DNA of 64,000 bases from Betaproteobacteria bacterium (GTDB lineage Bacteria > Pseudomonadota > Gammaproteobacteria > Burkholderiales > Burkholderiaceae_D). The notes below the pieces were generated by a model, which had not been told where the DNA came from, made no database searches, and saw nothing but the letters and a program-made list of their open reading frames with translations. How positions within the stretch are numbered: the stretch's first letter is position 1; the number at the start of each line of letters is the position of its first letter. Positions 48,668 to 59,383 of this stretch are shown one piece after another. Position numbers and translations under genes: made by a program. The DNA is taken from the NCBI GenBank assembly GCA_025362735.1, contig JANYFL010000057.1:1-64000 (forward strand). Direction: 5' to 3'.

Positions 48668-50800
48668 ATGTCTGAACATCCCATCCCCCCATCTGATCGC
48701 CTGAGTGAAGCTCCGGGGAATGATCAACTGCGCTCGTTCCCGGGCAGTCCGTATCAGTTATATCAACCCTTTGCACCCGCTGGTGATCAACCGCACGCGA
48801 TTGCGAAGCTGGTTGAGGGGATTGAAGATGGCTTGTCGTTTCAGACTTTGCTCGGGGTAACCGGCTCGGGTAAGACCTATACGATGGCCAATGTCATCGC
48901 TCGCATGGGCCGACCTGCATTGATTCTGGCGCCGAACAAGACATTGGCCGCACAGTTGTATTCCGAGTTTCGCGAGTTTTTCCCGAACAACGCGGTTGAG
49001 TATTTCGTCAGTTACTACGATTACTACCAGCCTGAAGCTTACGTTCCGCAGCGCGATTTGTTCATCGAAAAAGATTCGTCGATCAACGAGCACATCGAAC
49101 AAATGCGCTTGTCGGGGACCAAGTCTTTGCTCGAGCGACGCGATACCATCATCGTCGGCACTGTTTCGACGATCTACGGTATCGGCAATCCGAACGAATA
49201 TCAACAGATGATCCTGACATTGCGTGTCAAGGACAGGTTGAGTCAACGCGACATCATCGCGCGGCTGATTCAGATGCAGTACACCCGCAATGAAATGGAT
49301 TTTGGACGAGGTACCTTTCGCGTGCGGGGTGATGTACTGGATATTTTTCCGGCGGAGCATGCCGAGTTGGCAGTACGTATCGAACTCTTTGACGACGAGG
49401 TCGAGAGCATTCAGATGTTCGACCCGCTTACTGGACGCGTGCGTCAGAAGATTCCGCGCTTCACGGTTTACCCCGGCTCGCATTACGTCACGCCGCGTGC
49501 CACGGTACTCAATGCAATCGAAACAATTAAGGCTGAACTGCGCGAGCGGCTGGAATTTTTCTACAAGGAAAATCGTCTGGTCGAGGCACAGCGACTTGAG
49601 CAACGCACGCGCTTCGATTTGGAGATGATGCAGGAGTTGGGTTTCTGCAAGGGCATCGAGAATTATTCGCGCCATATTTCGGGGGCCAAACCGGGTGAGC
49701 CGCCGCCTACATTGATCGACTATCTACCGGATGACGCGTTGTTGTTCATGGATGAAAGCCACGTTCTGATTGGCCAACTCAACGGCATGTATCGCGGTGA
49801 CCGTGCGCGCAAAGAAAATCTGGTCGATTATGGCTTTCGCTTGCCTTCGGCGCTGGACAATCGGCCATTGAAATTTGAAGAATTCGAAGCCAAGCTGCGC
49901 CAAGCCATTTTTGTCTCGGCGACTCCAGCGGATTATGAGCAGACACACACCGGACAGGTGGTTGAACAACTCGTGCGTCCAACCGGGCTGATTGATCCGG
50001 CGCTCGAAGTCAGGCCCGCCAGTACTCAGGTCGATGATGTGCTTTCGGAAATCAAGCTGCGTGCGCAACGTCAAGAACGGGTATTGGTCACCACGCTGAC
50101 CAAGCGCATGGCTGAGCAATTGACCGACTATCTGGCTGACCATGGGGTCAAAGTGCGTTATCTGCACTCGGATATTGAGACGGTGGAACGCGCCGAAATC
50201 ATTCGTGATCTGCGGCTTGGCGTATTTGATGTGCTGATCGGCATTAACCTGTTGCGTGAAGGTCTGGACATTCCCGAAGTGTCGCTGGTGGCAATTCTGG
50301 ATGCCGACAAGGAAGGTTTTTTGCGGGCGGAGCGCTCACTGATTCAGACCATCGGCCGGGCTGCTCGCAATCTAAACGGCATGGCGATTCTGTACGGTGA
50401 CAAGGTGACTAACTCGATGCGTCGTGCTATCGATGAAACCAACCGACGTCGCACCAAGCAAATTGCCTTTAACGAGGCCAATGGCATCACCCCGCGCGGT
50501 GTCATCAAACAGGTGCGTGAGTTGATTGATGGTGTTTACGATCCACAAGCCGGTCAGCAAGACCTCAAGGCGGCACAGGAACGGGCGCGTTATGGCGACA
50601 TGTCTGAAAAGGCTTTGGCCCGCGAAATCAGTCACCTGGAAAAAACCATGCAAGAACATGCAAAAAATCTGGAATTCGAGAAGGCGGCCCAAGTCAGAGA
50701 CCAATTGTTGCTTCTCAAGGAACAAGTTTTCGGTGCATCGGGTCAGAGCAACATCGTGCCTTTAGCCAACAGCAATTCATCTCATTCCAGAAAAGCCTGA
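48668..50800 (+). CDS. uvrB: Excinuclease ABC subunit B
   Basis: A 710-residue nucleotide excision repair helicase that loads on damage with UvrA. It has the Walker A motif LGVTGSGKT, the beta-hairpin [15 protein letters not shown], the DEAD-like MDESHV, and a C-terminal UVR domain ([22 protein letters not shown]). Length is slightly above the family norm because of a variable N-terminal extension. I see no LexA box in the upstream region. Confidence 0.97.
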   Translation: MSEHPIPPSDRLSEAPGNDQLRSFPGSPYQLYQPFAPAGDQPHAIAKLVEGIEDGLSFQTLLGVTGSGKTYTMANVIARMGRPALILAPNKTLAAQLYSEFREFFPNNAVEYFVSYYDYYQPEAYVPQRDLFIEKDSSINEHIEQMRLSGTKSLLERRDTIIVGTVSTIYGIGNPNEYQQMILTLRVKDRLSQRDIIARLIQMQYTRNEMDFGRGTFRVRGDVLDIFPAEHAELAVRIELFDDEVESIQMFDPLTGRVRQKIPRFTVYPGSHYVTPRATVLNAIETIKAELRERLEFFYKENRLVEAQRLEQRTRFDLEMMQELGFCKGIENYSRHISGAKPGEPPPTLIDYLPDDALLFMDESHVLIGQLNGMYRGDRARKENLVDYGFRLPSALDNRPLKFEEFEAKLRQAIFVSATPADYEQTHTGQVVEQLVRPTGLIDPALEVRPASTQVDDVLSEIKLRAQRQERVLVTTLTKRMAEQLTDYLADHGVKVRYLHSDIETVERAEIIRDLRLGVFDVLIGINLLREGLDIPEVSLVAILDADKEGFLRAERSLIQTIGRAARNLNGMAILYGDKVTNSMRRAIDETNRRRTKQIAFNEANGITPRGVIKQVRELIDGVYDPQAGQQDLKAAQERARYGDMSEKALAREISHLEKTMQEHAKNLEFEKAAQVRDQLLLLKEQVFGASGQSNIVPLANSNSSHSRKA

Positions 50801-50941
50801 CATTGTCCGGAATCATGCTAACACATTAATTTTTAAGGGTATTTTTGAATCGTAAGTGAGCGGTTCCAATAATTTATTTTGACTAATGTATTGATTTTCA
50901 ACAGGTAAGCGGCGACAATACTGGCCTGAAAGGTGAATGAA

Positions 50942-51445
50942 ATGTTGAAACCAGAAGCGTTTAGAGTACTTTTTGTGTGCATGGGCAATATCTGCCGTTC
51001 CCCGACGGCCCTAGGTGTTTTCCGCACCAAAGTTTCCGAAGCCGGCTTGAATGACCACGTCGTCTTTGATTCCGCCGGAACCCATGCTTTCCATGCGGGT
51101 GAAGGCCCGGATCAGCGCGCCCAGCTCGCCGCAAAAAAGCGGGGTTACGATTTATCGGATATCCGTGCACGGCAAATTACTCCGGAAGATTTCTTGCGTC
51201 ATGACCTGATTTTGGCGATGGACTGGGATAACCACGCCCTGTTACAGCAAAAAGCAGGTCGTCAGCATCATCACAAAATCAAATTGATGATGAGCTTTGC
51301 CACCGAGCACGAATCGGCGGTTGTACCCGATCCTTACTATGGCAACGCTGACGGCTTCGAAGTCGTATTGGACTACGTTGAAGACGCTGCGACCAACCTG
51401 GTCGATTTCGTCCGTCGCCGTATGGCACAAAAAGCTGCAGCCTAA
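50942..51445 (+). CDS. Low-molecular-weight protein-tyrosine phosphatase
   Basis: About 167 residues from ATG 50942; a GTG at 50933 would add three residues. The P-loop is CMGNICRS (Cys13, Arg19), and the catalytic acid is in VVPDPYYGNADGFE near residue 124. It removes phosphate from tyrosine, and in other bacteria acts on capsule kinases or arsenate. It stands between uvrB and the Gcr-family gene, which is usual in Burkholderiales. Confidence 0.95.
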   Translation: MLKPEAFRVLFVCMGNICRSPTALGVFRTKVSEAGLNDHVVFDSAGTHAFHAGEGPDQRAQLAAKKRGYDLSDIRARQITPEDFLRHDLILAMDWDNHALLQQKAGRQHHHKIKLMMSFATEHESAVVPDPYYGNADGFEVVLDYVEDAATNLVDFVRRRMAQKAAA

Positions 51446-51457
51446 GCTTCTTTCAAA

Positions 51458-51479
51458 CCAGACAGGTTTTCCTGTCTGG
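51458..51479 (+). terminator. Terminator-like hairpin after the phosphatase gene
   Basis: CCAGACAGG and CCTGTCTGG form a 9-bp stem around TTTT, about 12 bp after the phosphatase stop, followed by a moderate T-rich run (GTTCCCTTTGTT). Confidence 0.7.
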
Positions 51480-51563
51480 GTTCCCTTTGTTCCTATTCAT
51501 TGATTCGCACTGGAGTGCGGGGAGATTCATTTTTTTGAATTTCCACCAACCTGAACGGTCGCC

Positions 51564-53672
51564 ATGAAATGGATTTCCTCATTGTTCTCGTTCCTCCGTA
51601 AATGGAAGGATTCCGAACAGGCTCGCCTGCAACTGGATGCCTTGTTGCAGCAAGCCGATCCGGACGCATCGATTGCCGAGCGCAACCAGTGGCTGATCGA
51701 GCTGGTGCGTTGGCTACATAGTGAGAGTCGGCTTGATGTCAATGATGCGTCGAGCCCGAATCTGCGCCCTCTGATCCGTCTGCGTTTTCTGCTCCAGATA
51801 CTGGAACGCCAGCCGGAATGGAAACAGCGTTTTGTGCAGACCCTGCAATCAATTTTCCGGGATCTCGACGCGATAGCATTGCTCTGCGATACCGGTCTAC
51901 CGCAAAACCCAGGGTACTGGAGCGAATTGCGCGAGCGCATGACCGCTCGTCTGATACCGCCGACACCCAATACGCGTGACTGGTCCTCCTTGTTGACTTT
52001 GCTGTTTCCAAGGCAAGGTGAGGGCGCGTGGCTGGCCCACATTGATCCTAAAACTTTGCAGAGCGTGCTTAATTTGTTTGGCACAAGCGGATATCTTCAA
52101 CGCCAGTCTCCACAAACGAATGAAGCGAATTCCCAAGGCGCGTTGCACTTGGGACAAGCGCTACCGCAAAGTATTTATTTTCTGGTGACTCAGATCCAAG
52201 CGGCGGGTTTGTCTCAGGTCATTCGCTCACGCATGGATTTGAAATCCTTTGATGATTCCCCTTTTTTAATGCTGGGACGTTCAGCGGATGATGCCCTAAA
52301 GGTCGATGAAAATGCACAGCCTGAGGACGCAACGCGCATCCAGGAACTGAACCTGTTTCGTGCCAAGCTGGATAGTTGCCGCGAAGCAGCTTTGCGAGTG
52401 TTTGATCATCTCGATGAAAATGGTGTCAGTGTCGAGATCGTCTTCCAGGTCGAGCGCATCCTGGCTCGTCTTCAGCGTGTCGAACTTTTATTGGATATCT
52501 GGTTGCATCCCGATGATCCAGCCGTCATCACACGCCTGCTTGCTGATCTGATTCGAAAACATCAAAACAGTCTGTCGATCCTCGATTTGACGCGCCGAAG
52601 CTTTGCCCAGCTTGCCCGCAAAGTAGTTGAGCGCAGTGCCGAAACCGGCGAACACTATATTGCGCGAGATCGCAAAGACTATCGTGCGATGCTGCATGCA
52701 GCGCTGGGTGGTGGCGTCTTGACGGCCGGTACGGTCTACCTGAAATTTCTGATTACCTCGCTGCATCTACCCAAGCTTGCAGAAGGTCTGTTCAGTTCTT
52801 TGAACTACGCGGGTAGCTTTCTGGCGATTCATTTTGCCGGGTTCACCCTGGCAACCAAGCAGCCGGCCATGACTGCACCGGCTTTAGCCAGCAAACTCGA
52901 ACAGATTGGAAAGCCAGAAGGTCTGGAAGAGTTTGTACAGGAGACCGTCTGTCTGATTCGATCCCAGATTGCTGCCATCGTCGGTAACCTCGCCGCCGTG
53001 ACGCCGATTGCACTGGCGGTGCAGCTGGCAGCAATTCATTTCCTGGGCAAAGGTCTCATCACGGAGGAAAAAGCCCATGCGACGGTCGCATCCTTTTCAA
53101 TACTTGGCCCAACCCCGCTGTTTGCCATTTTTACTGGAGTCTTGCTCTGGTTTTCCAGTCTGTGCGCAGGTTGGGCCGATAACTGGTTTGTTTATCGGAA
53201 AATTGCAGATGTGATTACTTATCACCGCCGGTTGAACTGGGTACTGGGTAAGCAAAGTACAGTGAAACTGGCCCAGTTCTGGCAGCGCCATGTTTCTGGC
53301 ATTGCCGCAAATCTTTCCCTCGGCGTCATGTTGGCCTTGGTACCGCTGATCCTCAGCATATTCCTGCCTTTTGACCTGGAAGTTCGGCATGTGACCCTTT
53401 CAACAGGCGCGTTGGCTGCTTCAGTGGGCGTCATTGGCTGGCATATTCTTGAAACCTGGGCTTTCTGGTTAGCCGTAGGCGGTATTGCCACAATGGGTTT
53501 ACTTAATCTCCTGGTGAGCTTTGCATTGGCTTTTCAGTTGGCCTTGCGCGCGCGTAATCTGCCCGGTGTTGAGCGTTCCGCCATCTATCGCGCTGTTTTC
53601 CTTGAAATTGTTCGACGCCCCTTCAGACTGTTCTTCCCGCCACCTTTAGCTGGAACACCTAAACTTGACTAA
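51564..53672 (+). CDS. Gcr-family membrane protein (annotated elsewhere as site-specific recombinase)
   Basis: A 702-residue protein. The first half is a soluble helical region; the second half holds several long hydrophobic segments (for example TAGTVYLKFLITSL, LAAVTPIALAVQLAAI, LSLGVMLALVPLILSIFLP). It matches the PF10136 family, which is named as a recombinase in some databases from a Neisseria gene, but nothing in it looks like a recombinase active site. It is a conserved neighbour of the isc operon in Burkholderiales. Function is unknown. Confidence 0.8.
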   Translation: MKWISSLFSFLRKWKDSEQARLQLDALLQQADPDASIAERNQWLIELVRWLHSESRLDVNDASSPNLRPLIRLRFLLQILERQPEWKQRFVQTLQSIFRDLDAIALLCDTGLPQNPGYWSELRERMTARLIPPTPNTRDWSSLLTLLFPRQGEGAWLAHIDPKTLQSVLNLFGTSGYLQRQSPQTNEANSQGALHLGQALPQSIYFLVTQIQAAGLSQVIRSRMDLKSFDDSPFLMLGRSADDALKVDENAQPEDATRIQELNLFRAKLDSCREAALRVFDHLDENGVSVEIVFQVERILARLQRVELLLDIWLHPDDPAVITRLLADLIRKHQNSLSILDLTRRSFAQLARKVVERSAETGEHYIARDRKDYRAMLHAALGGGVLTAGTVYLKFLITSLHLPKLAEGLFSSLNYAGSFLAIHFAGFTLATKQPAMTAPALASKLEQIGKPEGLEEFVQETVCLIRSQIAAIVGNLAAVTPIALAVQLAAIHFLGKGLITEEKAHATVASFSILGPTPLFAIFTGVLLWFSSLCAGWADNWFVYRKIADVITYHRRLNWVLGKQSTVKLAQFWQRHVSGIAANLSLGVMLALVPLILSIFLPFDLEVRHVTLSTGALAASVGVIGWHILETWAFWLAVGGIATMGLLNLLVSFALAFQLALRARNLPGVERSAIYRAVFLEIVRRPFRLFFPPPLAGTPKLD

Positions 53673-53688
53673 ATCACTCGGAAATTAT

Positions 53689-53713
53689 ATAGTTGAGTGA
53701 AACAGTCGGGTAT
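53689..53713. promoter_or_regulatory. Type 1 IscR binding site
   Basis: The 25-bp stretch fits the type 1 consensus (ATAS-YY-GACTR-WWW-YAGTC-RR-STAT) with ATAG, TT, GAGTG, AAA, CAGTC, GG and GTAT; only one base of the left half differs. It is 73 bp before the IscR start. Type 1 sites bind holo-IscR with its [2Fe-2S] cluster and mediate repression. This suggests negative autoregulation as in E. coli. Confidence 0.8.
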
Positions 53714-53785
53714 TAATGAGTGGCACAAATAGCCGACTTCGAAATGACCGTTTCTGGTTATTTCATTGCCCAGTTGGGGGTTCTA

Positions 53786-54286
53786 ATGCGTCTGACCACT
53801 AAAGGCCGCTTTGCTGTTACTGCCATGATTGATCTGGCGTTGCGCGAACACGCCGGTCCGGTGACGCTGGCTGGCATTAGTGGGCGGCAAAAAATTTCGC
53901 TTTCCTATCTTGAACAATTGTTTGGCAAGCTGCGTCGCCATGAATTGGTTGAGAGCGTCCGTGGTCCGGGCGGCGGCTATTCACTTGGGCGAAAGATGAT
54001 CGACATCTCGGTGGCCGACATCATCTACGCGGTGGACGAACCGATTGATGCAACCCAGTGCCAAGGCAAGGAAAACTGTCTCGACAATCATCGCTGTTTG
54101 ACCCATGACCTGTGGGCTGATCTGAATCAGCATATGGTCGAATACATGGATTCAGTCACGCTACAGCATCTGGTTGATCAGCAAAAAGAACGTTTGCGTC
54201 TCCACCAGGAAAGTGGTCACGTTGGTGTGCTGCACGACCATCGCCATACAGCCAAAACGGTGACCTGTGCGCCGAGCAATTGCTAG
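53786..54286 (+). CDS. iscR: Fe-S cluster assembly transcription factor IscR
   Basis: About 166 residues from ATG 53786; a GTG at 53720 is open but the family start MRLTTKGRFAVTAMIDLAL is clear. It has the Rrf2 winged helix and the cluster cysteines Cys92, Cys98 and Cys104 (QCQGKENCLDNHRC), at the same positions as in E. coli. It represses the isc operon when it holds a [2Fe-2S] cluster. It heads the operon. Confidence 0.97.
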   Translation: MRLTTKGRFAVTAMIDLALREHAGPVTLAGISGRQKISLSYLEQLFGKLRRHELVESVRGPGGGYSLGRKMIDISVADIIYAVDEPIDATQCQGKENCLDNHRCLTHDLWADLNQHMVEYMDSVTLQHLVDQQKERLRLHQESGHVGVLHDHRHTAKTVTCAPSNC

Positions 54287-54328
54287 TTATTTGAGTACCT
54301 ATTTTAGAGTCTGATTGTGAGTACCACC

Positions 54329-55549
54329 ATGAGCACCACCAAGCATCTACCGATTTACATGGACTATTCCGCGACAACGCCGGTTGATCCGCGCGTGGCT
54401 GAGAAGATGATTCCGTTTCTGACCAGTGATTTTGGCAATCCCGCCTCGCGCAGCCATGCCTATGGCTGGACGGCCGAGGAAGCGGTTGAACAGGCGCGTG
54501 AGGACGTGGCTGCACTGGTCAACGCCGACCCGCGTGAAATCATCTGGACCTCCGGAGCGACTGAGAGTAACAACCTCGCAATCAAGGGCGCTGCACATTT
54601 TTACAAAGATAAGGGCAAGCACATCATCACGGTCAAGACCGAGCACAAGGCTGTGCTTGATCCATTCCGTGAACTCGAACGCGAAGGCTTTGAGGCGACT
54701 TATCTTGAGCCACAGGACAATGGATTGATCACGCTGGATCAACTGCGCGCAGCCATTCGTCCCGACACGATTCTGGTTTCGGTGATGCTGGTCAACAATG
54801 AGATTGGTGTGATTCAGGATATTCCTGCAATCGGTGATCTGTGTCGTGAGAAGAGCGTCATTTTCCATAGCGATGCCGCGCAGGCAACCGGTAAAGTCGT
54901 GATCGATCTGGAGAAATGGAAGGTCGATCTGATGACCTTCACTGCGCATAAGACCTATGGCCCCAAGGGTATCGGTGCGCTCTATGTGCGCCGCAAACCG
55001 CGTATTCGTCTCGAAGCGCAAATGCACGGTGGCGGTCATGAACGCGGCTTGCGTTCGGGTACGCTGGCAACGCATCAGATTGTTGGTATGGGCGAGGCTT
55101 TCCGCATTGCCAAGCTGGAAATGGGTACCGAGATCGAACGCATTCGCATGTTGCGTGACCGTTTGTGGGCTGGTCTGAAAGACATCGAAGAAGTTTATTT
55201 GAACGGCGACTTCGAGCATCGCGTTCCACACAATCTCAACGTGAGCTTTAACTATGTTGAAGGCGAGTCGCTGATCATGGCGATCAAGGAACTGGCGGTG
55301 TCGAGCGGCTCAGCCTGTACTTCAGCCAGCCTGGAACCCAGCTATGTGCTGCGCGCGTTGGGTCGCAACGACGAGTTGGCCCATTCGTCGATCCGCTTCA
55401 CCATCGGACGTTTCACTACAGAACAGGAAGTCGACTTCGCCATTAATCTGCTCAAGAGCAAGATTTCCAAGCTGCGCGATCTCTCACCGCTCTGGGAAAT
55501 GTTTAAAGATGGCGTGGATTTGAATTCGGTGCAATGGGCCGCACATTAG
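54329..55549 (+). CDS. iscS: Cysteine desulfurase IscS
   Basis: A PLP enzyme of about 406 residues that takes sulfur from cysteine for cluster assembly, thiouridine and other sulfur work. The N terminus has [16 protein letters not shown], the PLP lysine is in [10 protein letters not shown], and the persulfide Cys is in [17 protein letters not shown]. The start could also be GTG 54317. It lies 42 bp after iscR. Confidence 0.97.
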   Translation: MSTTKHLPIYMDYSATTPVDPRVAEKMIPFLTSDFGNPASRSHAYGWTAEEAVEQAREDVAALVNADPREIIWTSGATESNNLAIKGAAHFYKDKGKHIITVKTEHKAVLDPFRELEREGFEATYLEPQDNGLITLDQLRAAIRPDTILVSVMLVNNEIGVIQDIPAIGDLCREKSVIFHSDAAQATGKVVIDLEKWKVDLMTFTAHKTYGPKGIGALYVRRKPRIRLEAQMHGGGHERGLRSGTLATHQIVGMGEAFRIAKLEMGTEIERIRMLRDRLWAGLKDIEEVYLNGDFEHRVPHNLNVSFNYVEGESLIMAIKELAVSSGSACTSASLEPSYVLRALGRNDELAHSSIRFTIGRFTTEQEVDFAINLLKSKISKLRDLSPLWEMFKDGVDLNSVQWAAH

Positions 55550-55602
55550 TATTAGAGCGATACGAATAGACAGGGAATTGGCAAGACCACCAGGAGCTTC
55601 AA

Positions 55603-56004
55603 ATGGCATATAGCGAAAAAGTTTTGGATCACTACGAGAATCCACGCAATGTCGGCGCATTCGACAAGGGTGATGATTCAGTCGGCACCGGCATGGTTGG
55701 AGCACCGGCTTGCGGTGACGTGATGAAGCTGCAGATCAAGGTCGGTGAAGATGGCCGGATTCAGGACGCCAAGTTCAGGACCTATGGCTGTGGCTCCGCT
55801 ATCGCCTCCAGTTCGCTCGTGACCGAGTGGGTCAAGGGCAAGTCGCTTGATGAGGCGTTGTCGATCAAGAACACCCAGATTGCTGAAGAGCTCGCATTGC
55901 CGCCGGTCAAGATTCACTGCTCGATTCTGGCTGAAGACGCGATCAAGGCGGCTGTGCTCGACTACAAGGCCAAACACCTTGTTGCAGCTGAACAGGCAGC
56001 TTGA
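55603..56004 (+). CDS. iscU: Fe-S cluster scaffold IscU
   Basis: A 133-residue scaffold. The cluster-binding cysteines are Cys37 (with Asp39), Cys63 and Cys106, and the HscA-recognition motif LPPVK is at residues 99-103. It builds [2Fe-2S] clusters with IscS and passes them on. Length is standard. Confidence 0.98.
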   Translation: MAYSEKVLDHYENPRNVGAFDKGDDSVGTGMVGAPACGDVMKLQIKVGEDGRIQDAKFRTYGCGSAIASSSLVTEWVKGKSLDEALSIKNTQIAEELALPPVKIHCSILAEDAIKAAVLDYKAKHLVAAEQAA

Positions 56005-56025
56005 GGCGAATTGGGGAAACAAGTC

Positions 56026-56346
56026 ATGATTTCTCTGACCGAAAAAGCGGCCAAGCACGTCACGCGTTATATCGAGCGGCGTGGCAAGGGTGTCGGCCTG
56101 CGTTTTGGTGTGCGCACGACCGGTTGCTCTGGCCTCGCTTATAAACTCGAATACGTCGATGAGCCTGATCCAGCTGATCAGACCTTCGAAAGTCATGGCG
56201 TGAAGTTGTTTGTTGATCCCAAGAGTCTGCCTTATATCGATGGCACTGAACTCGATTTCGGACGTGAGGGATTGAATGAAGGCTTCAAGTTTAATAACCC
56301 GAATGTGAAAGATGAGTGCGGGTGCGGAGAGAGTTTCCGTATTTAG
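56026..56346 (+). CDS. iscA: Iron-sulfur cluster assembly protein IscA
   Basis: About 106 residues. The A-type cysteines are Cys34, Cys98 and Cys100 (TTGCSGLAY and ECGCGESF). It carries clusters to target enzymes. ATG 56026 is preferred to the TTG at 56011. It lies 21 bp after iscU. Confidence 0.97.
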   Translation: MISLTEKAAKHVTRYIERRGKGVGLRFGVRTTGCSGLAYKLEYVDEPDPADQTFESHGVKLFVDPKSLPYIDGTELDFGREGLNEGFKFNNPNVKDECGCGESFRI

Positions 56347-56404
56347 TTTGTTCCTCCTCATAGAAGAGGGGAATTAAAAAATGAATTGGGTAAGGTAAAT
56401 CAAG

Positions 56405-56428
56405 GGCGGCCTGGCCGCCTTTTGTTTT
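56405..56428 (+). terminator. Terminator-like hairpin inside the isc operon
   Basis: GGCGGC and GCCGCC form a 6-bp stem around CTG, followed by TTTTGTTTT. It lies between iscA and hscB and ends directly against the hscB start codon. It could act as an attenuator that lowers the expression of hscB, hscA, fdx and iscX relative to iscRSUA. Confidence 0.75.
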
Positions 56429-56429
56429 G

Positions 56430-56954
56430 ATGACGATGAAAAATCATTTCGAACTGTTCGGGCTTCCTGCTCGTTTCGCACTCGACGAAGCGGCGCTAGA
56501 TGCAGCCTATCGTGCCCTGCAGAATCAGGTGCATCCGGATAAGTTCGCCAGTGCCGGTGATGCGGAGAAGCGCGTGGCGCTGCAATGGGCAACACGTGCG
56601 AACGAGGCTTATCAAACTTTGCGCTGTCCACTCAAACGCGCGGCCTATTTGTGCCAGCTGGGTGGAGTGGATTTGCAAACTGAATCCAATACCACGATGC
56701 CCTCGGCTTTTCTGATGCAACAAATGGAGTGGCGTGAAGAACTGGAAGATGCCCGCGCAACGGCGGATGTTGCGATGCTGGAACGCATACAGAAGCAACT
56801 AAATAAGGTCCACAAAGATGAACTGGATCAGATACAGATTCTGCTCGATCAGACTGGCGATATTGCCGGAGCCGCAGCGCATATTCGTCAACTGATGTTC
56901 CTCGAAAAATTCCGCGCCGAAATTAACGACACCTTCGAATATCTCGAAGCTTGA
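56430..56954 (+). CDS. hscB: Fe-S cluster co-chaperone HscB
   Basis: A 174-residue J-type co-chaperone that brings IscU to HscA. The J domain is at the N terminus ([15 protein letters not shown], with the HPD motif in VHPDKF), followed by the helical C-terminal domain. The start may be ATG 56430 or 56436, both directly after a terminator-like hairpin. Confidence 0.96.
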   Translation: MTMKNHFELFGLPARFALDEAALDAAYRALQNQVHPDKFASAGDAEKRVALQWATRANEAYQTLRCPLKRAAYLCQLGGVDLQTESNTTMPSAFLMQQMEWREELEDARATADVAMLERIQKQLNKVHKDELDQIQILLDQTGDIAGAAAHIRQLMFLEKFRAEINDTFEYLEA

Positions 56955-56964
56955 AAAAATAAAC

Positions 56965-58830
56965 ATGGCTTTACTGCAAATATCTGAACCTGGCATGGCA
57001 CCCGCACCGCATCAGCGGCGGCTCGCGGTTGGTATTGATCTGGGCACAACCAATTCACTGGTCGCTGCGGTGCGCAGTAGTGTGCCTGAGGTACTGGCCG
57101 ATGAAGAAGGTAGAGTGCTTCTGCCTTCAGCTGTGCGTTATCGATCCAATGGATACCCGAATATTGGTCATGCTGCGCTAGCCGAACGGGCGAACGATCC
57201 GGCGAATACGGTTGTCTCAGTTAAGCGTTTTATGGGACGTGCACTTGCGGATGTACAAAGGCTTTATGGCGAGCTGCCATATGACTTTGTCGATGCCGAT
57301 GGCATGGTGCAATTGCGTACGGTGGCCGGTATCAAGAGTCCGGTTGAAGTCTCAGCCGAAATTCTGGCGACCTTGCGTCAGCGTGCAGAAGGCAGTCTTG
57401 GCGACGATATTGTCGGTGCCGTTATCACAGTGCCGGCTTACTTCGACGATGCACAGCGTCAGGCTACCAAGGACGCGGCGCGGCTTGCGGGACTGACGGT
57501 GCTGCGGTTGCTGAACGAACCGACCGCAGCAGCGATTGCCTATGGTCTGGACAATGGCTCCGAAGGACTCTATGCCATTTACGATCTGGGTGGTGGCACT
57601 TTCGACATTTCGATTCTGCGTTTGAGCAAGGGCGTGTTCGAAGTTCTGGCAACGGGTGGGGATACCGCTCTGGGTGGAGATGACTTCGATGCGCGTCTTG
57701 CGACTTTGGCCCTTGAACGGTTGCAACTGGGTGAACTGACGGAGCAGGAGCAAGCCGGACTTTTGACTGCTGCACGCGAAGCTAAAGAGCAGTTGAGCAC
57801 GCAGGAACATACCAGCTTGAGCTTCAACGCAAAGGGCAAGCTTCAGACTCTTGAGATTCATCGTCTTGAATTGGTGAAGGCAACCGAAGATCTGGTCAAG
57901 CGCACGCTAACCGCAGCACGAAAGGCTTTGCGTGATGCAGGCCTGAGTGTCGATGAGATCAAGGGAACGGTGCTGGTTGGCGGCGCAACGCGCATGCCGC
58001 ATGTGCGTGCTGCGGTGGCTGAATTTTTTGGCAAGCCACCACTGATCAATCTTGATCCCGATCAGGTCGTTGCACTGGGTGCGGCGATTCAAGCGAATCT
58101 ATTGGCGGGCAATCGCAATCCCGGTGACGATTGGTTGCTGCTTGATGTGATTCCGCTCTCGCTCGGTGTCGAGACGATGGGTGGTCTGGTTGAAAAGATC
58201 ATCCCGCGCAATTCGACCATTCCCGTTGCGCGCGCACAAGAGTTCACCACGTTCAAGGATGGCCAGACCGCGCTCGCGGTTCATGTGGTGCAAGGCGAAC
58301 GTGAATTGGTTTCCGATTGCCGTTCACTCGCACGCTTCGAGTTGCACGGCATTCCACCGATGGTGGCCGGTGCTGCGCGTATCCGCGTCACGTATCAGGT
58401 TGATGCCGATGGCTTGTTGTCTGTCGCGGCGCGCGAAATGATTTCGGGTGTCGAGGCATCAATCATGGTCAAGCCTTCATATGGTCTGGGCGATAACGAC
58501 ATTTCTCGCATGCTGCAGGACAGCTTTCAATCAGCCGAACAAGATATGAAAGCGCGTGCCTTGCGCGAACAACAGGTCGAAGCAAAACGCATGGTGGAAG
58601 CGACCACTGCGGCGCTGGTGGCAGACAAGGCGCTGTTGTCGGCTGACGAATCCAACCGGATTGAATGTCTTCTGCACGAAGTAGAACAAAAGAAAGAAAG
58701 TACTGACCACCACGCTATCAAGGATGCGATTGATGCACTGTCACGTGGAACGGAAGAGTTTGCCGCGCGACGTATGGATCGGAGTGTGCGCCAGGCACTC
58801 AAGGGCAAGAAGCTAGATGAAATTACTTAA
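56965..58830 (+). CDS. hscA: Fe-S protein assembly chaperone HscA
   Basis: A 621-residue Hsp70 specialised for IscU. The nucleotide-binding domain has [16 protein letters not shown] near the N terminus and [15 protein letters not shown] near 208; the substrate domain and lid follow. It begins 10 bp after hscB and ends 5 bp before fdx. Confidence 0.97.
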   Translation: MALLQISEPGMAPAPHQRRLAVGIDLGTTNSLVAAVRSSVPEVLADEEGRVLLPSAVRYRSNGYPNIGHAALAERANDPANTVVSVKRFMGRALADVQRLYGELPYDFVDADGMVQLRTVAGIKSPVEVSAEILATLRQRAEGSLGDDIVGAVITVPAYFDDAQRQATKDAARLAGLTVLRLLNEPTAAAIAYGLDNGSEGLYAIYDLGGGTFDISILRLSKGVFEVLATGGDTALGGDDFDARLATLALERLQLGELTEQEQAGLLTAAREAKEQLSTQEHTSLSFNAKGKLQTLEIHRLELVKATEDLVKRTLTAARKALRDAGLSVDEIKGTVLVGGATRMPHVRAAVAEFFGKPPLINLDPDQVVALGAAIQANLLAGNRNPGDDWLLLDVIPLSLGVETMGGLVEKIIPRNSTIPVARAQEFTTFKDGQTALAVHVVQGERELVSDCRSLARFELHGIPPMVAGAARIRVTYQVDADGLLSVAAREMISGVEASIMVKPSYGLGDNDISRMLQDSFQSAEQDMKARALREQQVEAKRMVEATTAALVADKALLSADESNRIECLLHEVEQKKESTDHHAIKDAIDALSRGTEEFAARRMDRSVRQALKGKKLDEIT

Positions 58831-58835
58831 ATATT

Positions 58836-59174
58836 ATGCCCATCATTAAAGTTCTTCCCCATGCAGAATTGTGTCCGCAAGGCGCACAGATTGATGCCGA
58901 AACCGGCCTCAGCATCTGCCGTAATCTGCTGAATCATCATGTGGAGATCGAGCACGCCTGTGAACTGTCGCGAGCCTGTACGACTTGTCACGTCATCGTG
59001 CGCGAAGGCTTCAATACGCTGGACCCTTCCGATGAAGATGAAGATGATCTGCTCGACAAGGCCTGGGGCCTGACGTCACAGTCACGTCTCTCCTGTCAGG
59101 CCATCGTCAAGGACAGCGACCTGACCATTGAGATTCCGAAATACACGATCAATCACGCGAAGGAAGAGCACTGA
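58836..59174 (+). CDS. fdx: ISC-type [2Fe-2S] ferredoxin
   Basis: A 112-residue ferredoxin. The four cysteines are Cys42, Cys48, Cys51 and Cys87 (ACELSRACTTC and LSCQAIV). It supplies electrons to the ISC machinery. Its stop overlaps the iscX start by one base. Confidence 0.97.
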   Translation: MPIIKVLPHAELCPQGAQIDAETGLSICRNLLNHHVEIEHACELSRACTTCHVIVREGFNTLDPSDEDEDDLLDKAWGLTSQSRLSCQAIVKDSDLTIEIPKYTINHAKEEH

Positions 59175-59368
59175 TGAAATGGACTGACACCCTCGACATC
59201 GCGATCGCGCTCTACGAGAAATATCCTGAAGTGGATCCACTCAAGATTCGTTTTACCGACTTGCACAACTGGGTGCTCGAACTGGAGGAATTCGATGACG
59301 ATCCCAAGCATTCAGGAGAGAAAATTCTGGAGGCGATTCAGATGGCCTGGATCGACGAAGCACGATAA
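59174..59368 (+). CDS. iscX: Fe-S cluster assembly protein IscX
   Basis: A 64-residue acidic protein that binds IscS and modulates its activity. It has the family layout WTDTLDIAIALYEKYPEVDP and IRFTDLHNWVLELEEFDDD. It ends the isc operon, and the next gene is convergent. Confidence 0.96.
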   Translation: MKWTDTLDIAIALYEKYPEVDPLKIRFTDLHNWVLELEEFDDDPKHSGEKILEAIQMAWIDEAR

Positions 59369-59383
59369 TTTTCCGGAAAATTA

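Noticed and set aside
51564-53672. Site-specific recombinase as a mobile element
   Set aside because: The name is inherited from a family label. The protein has many membrane segments and no visible recombinase residues, and no inverted repeats or target duplications flank it.
54347-55231. A 294-codon open frame on the minus strand over iscS
   Set aside because: It is a shadow of a highly conserved gene; no family is recognised.
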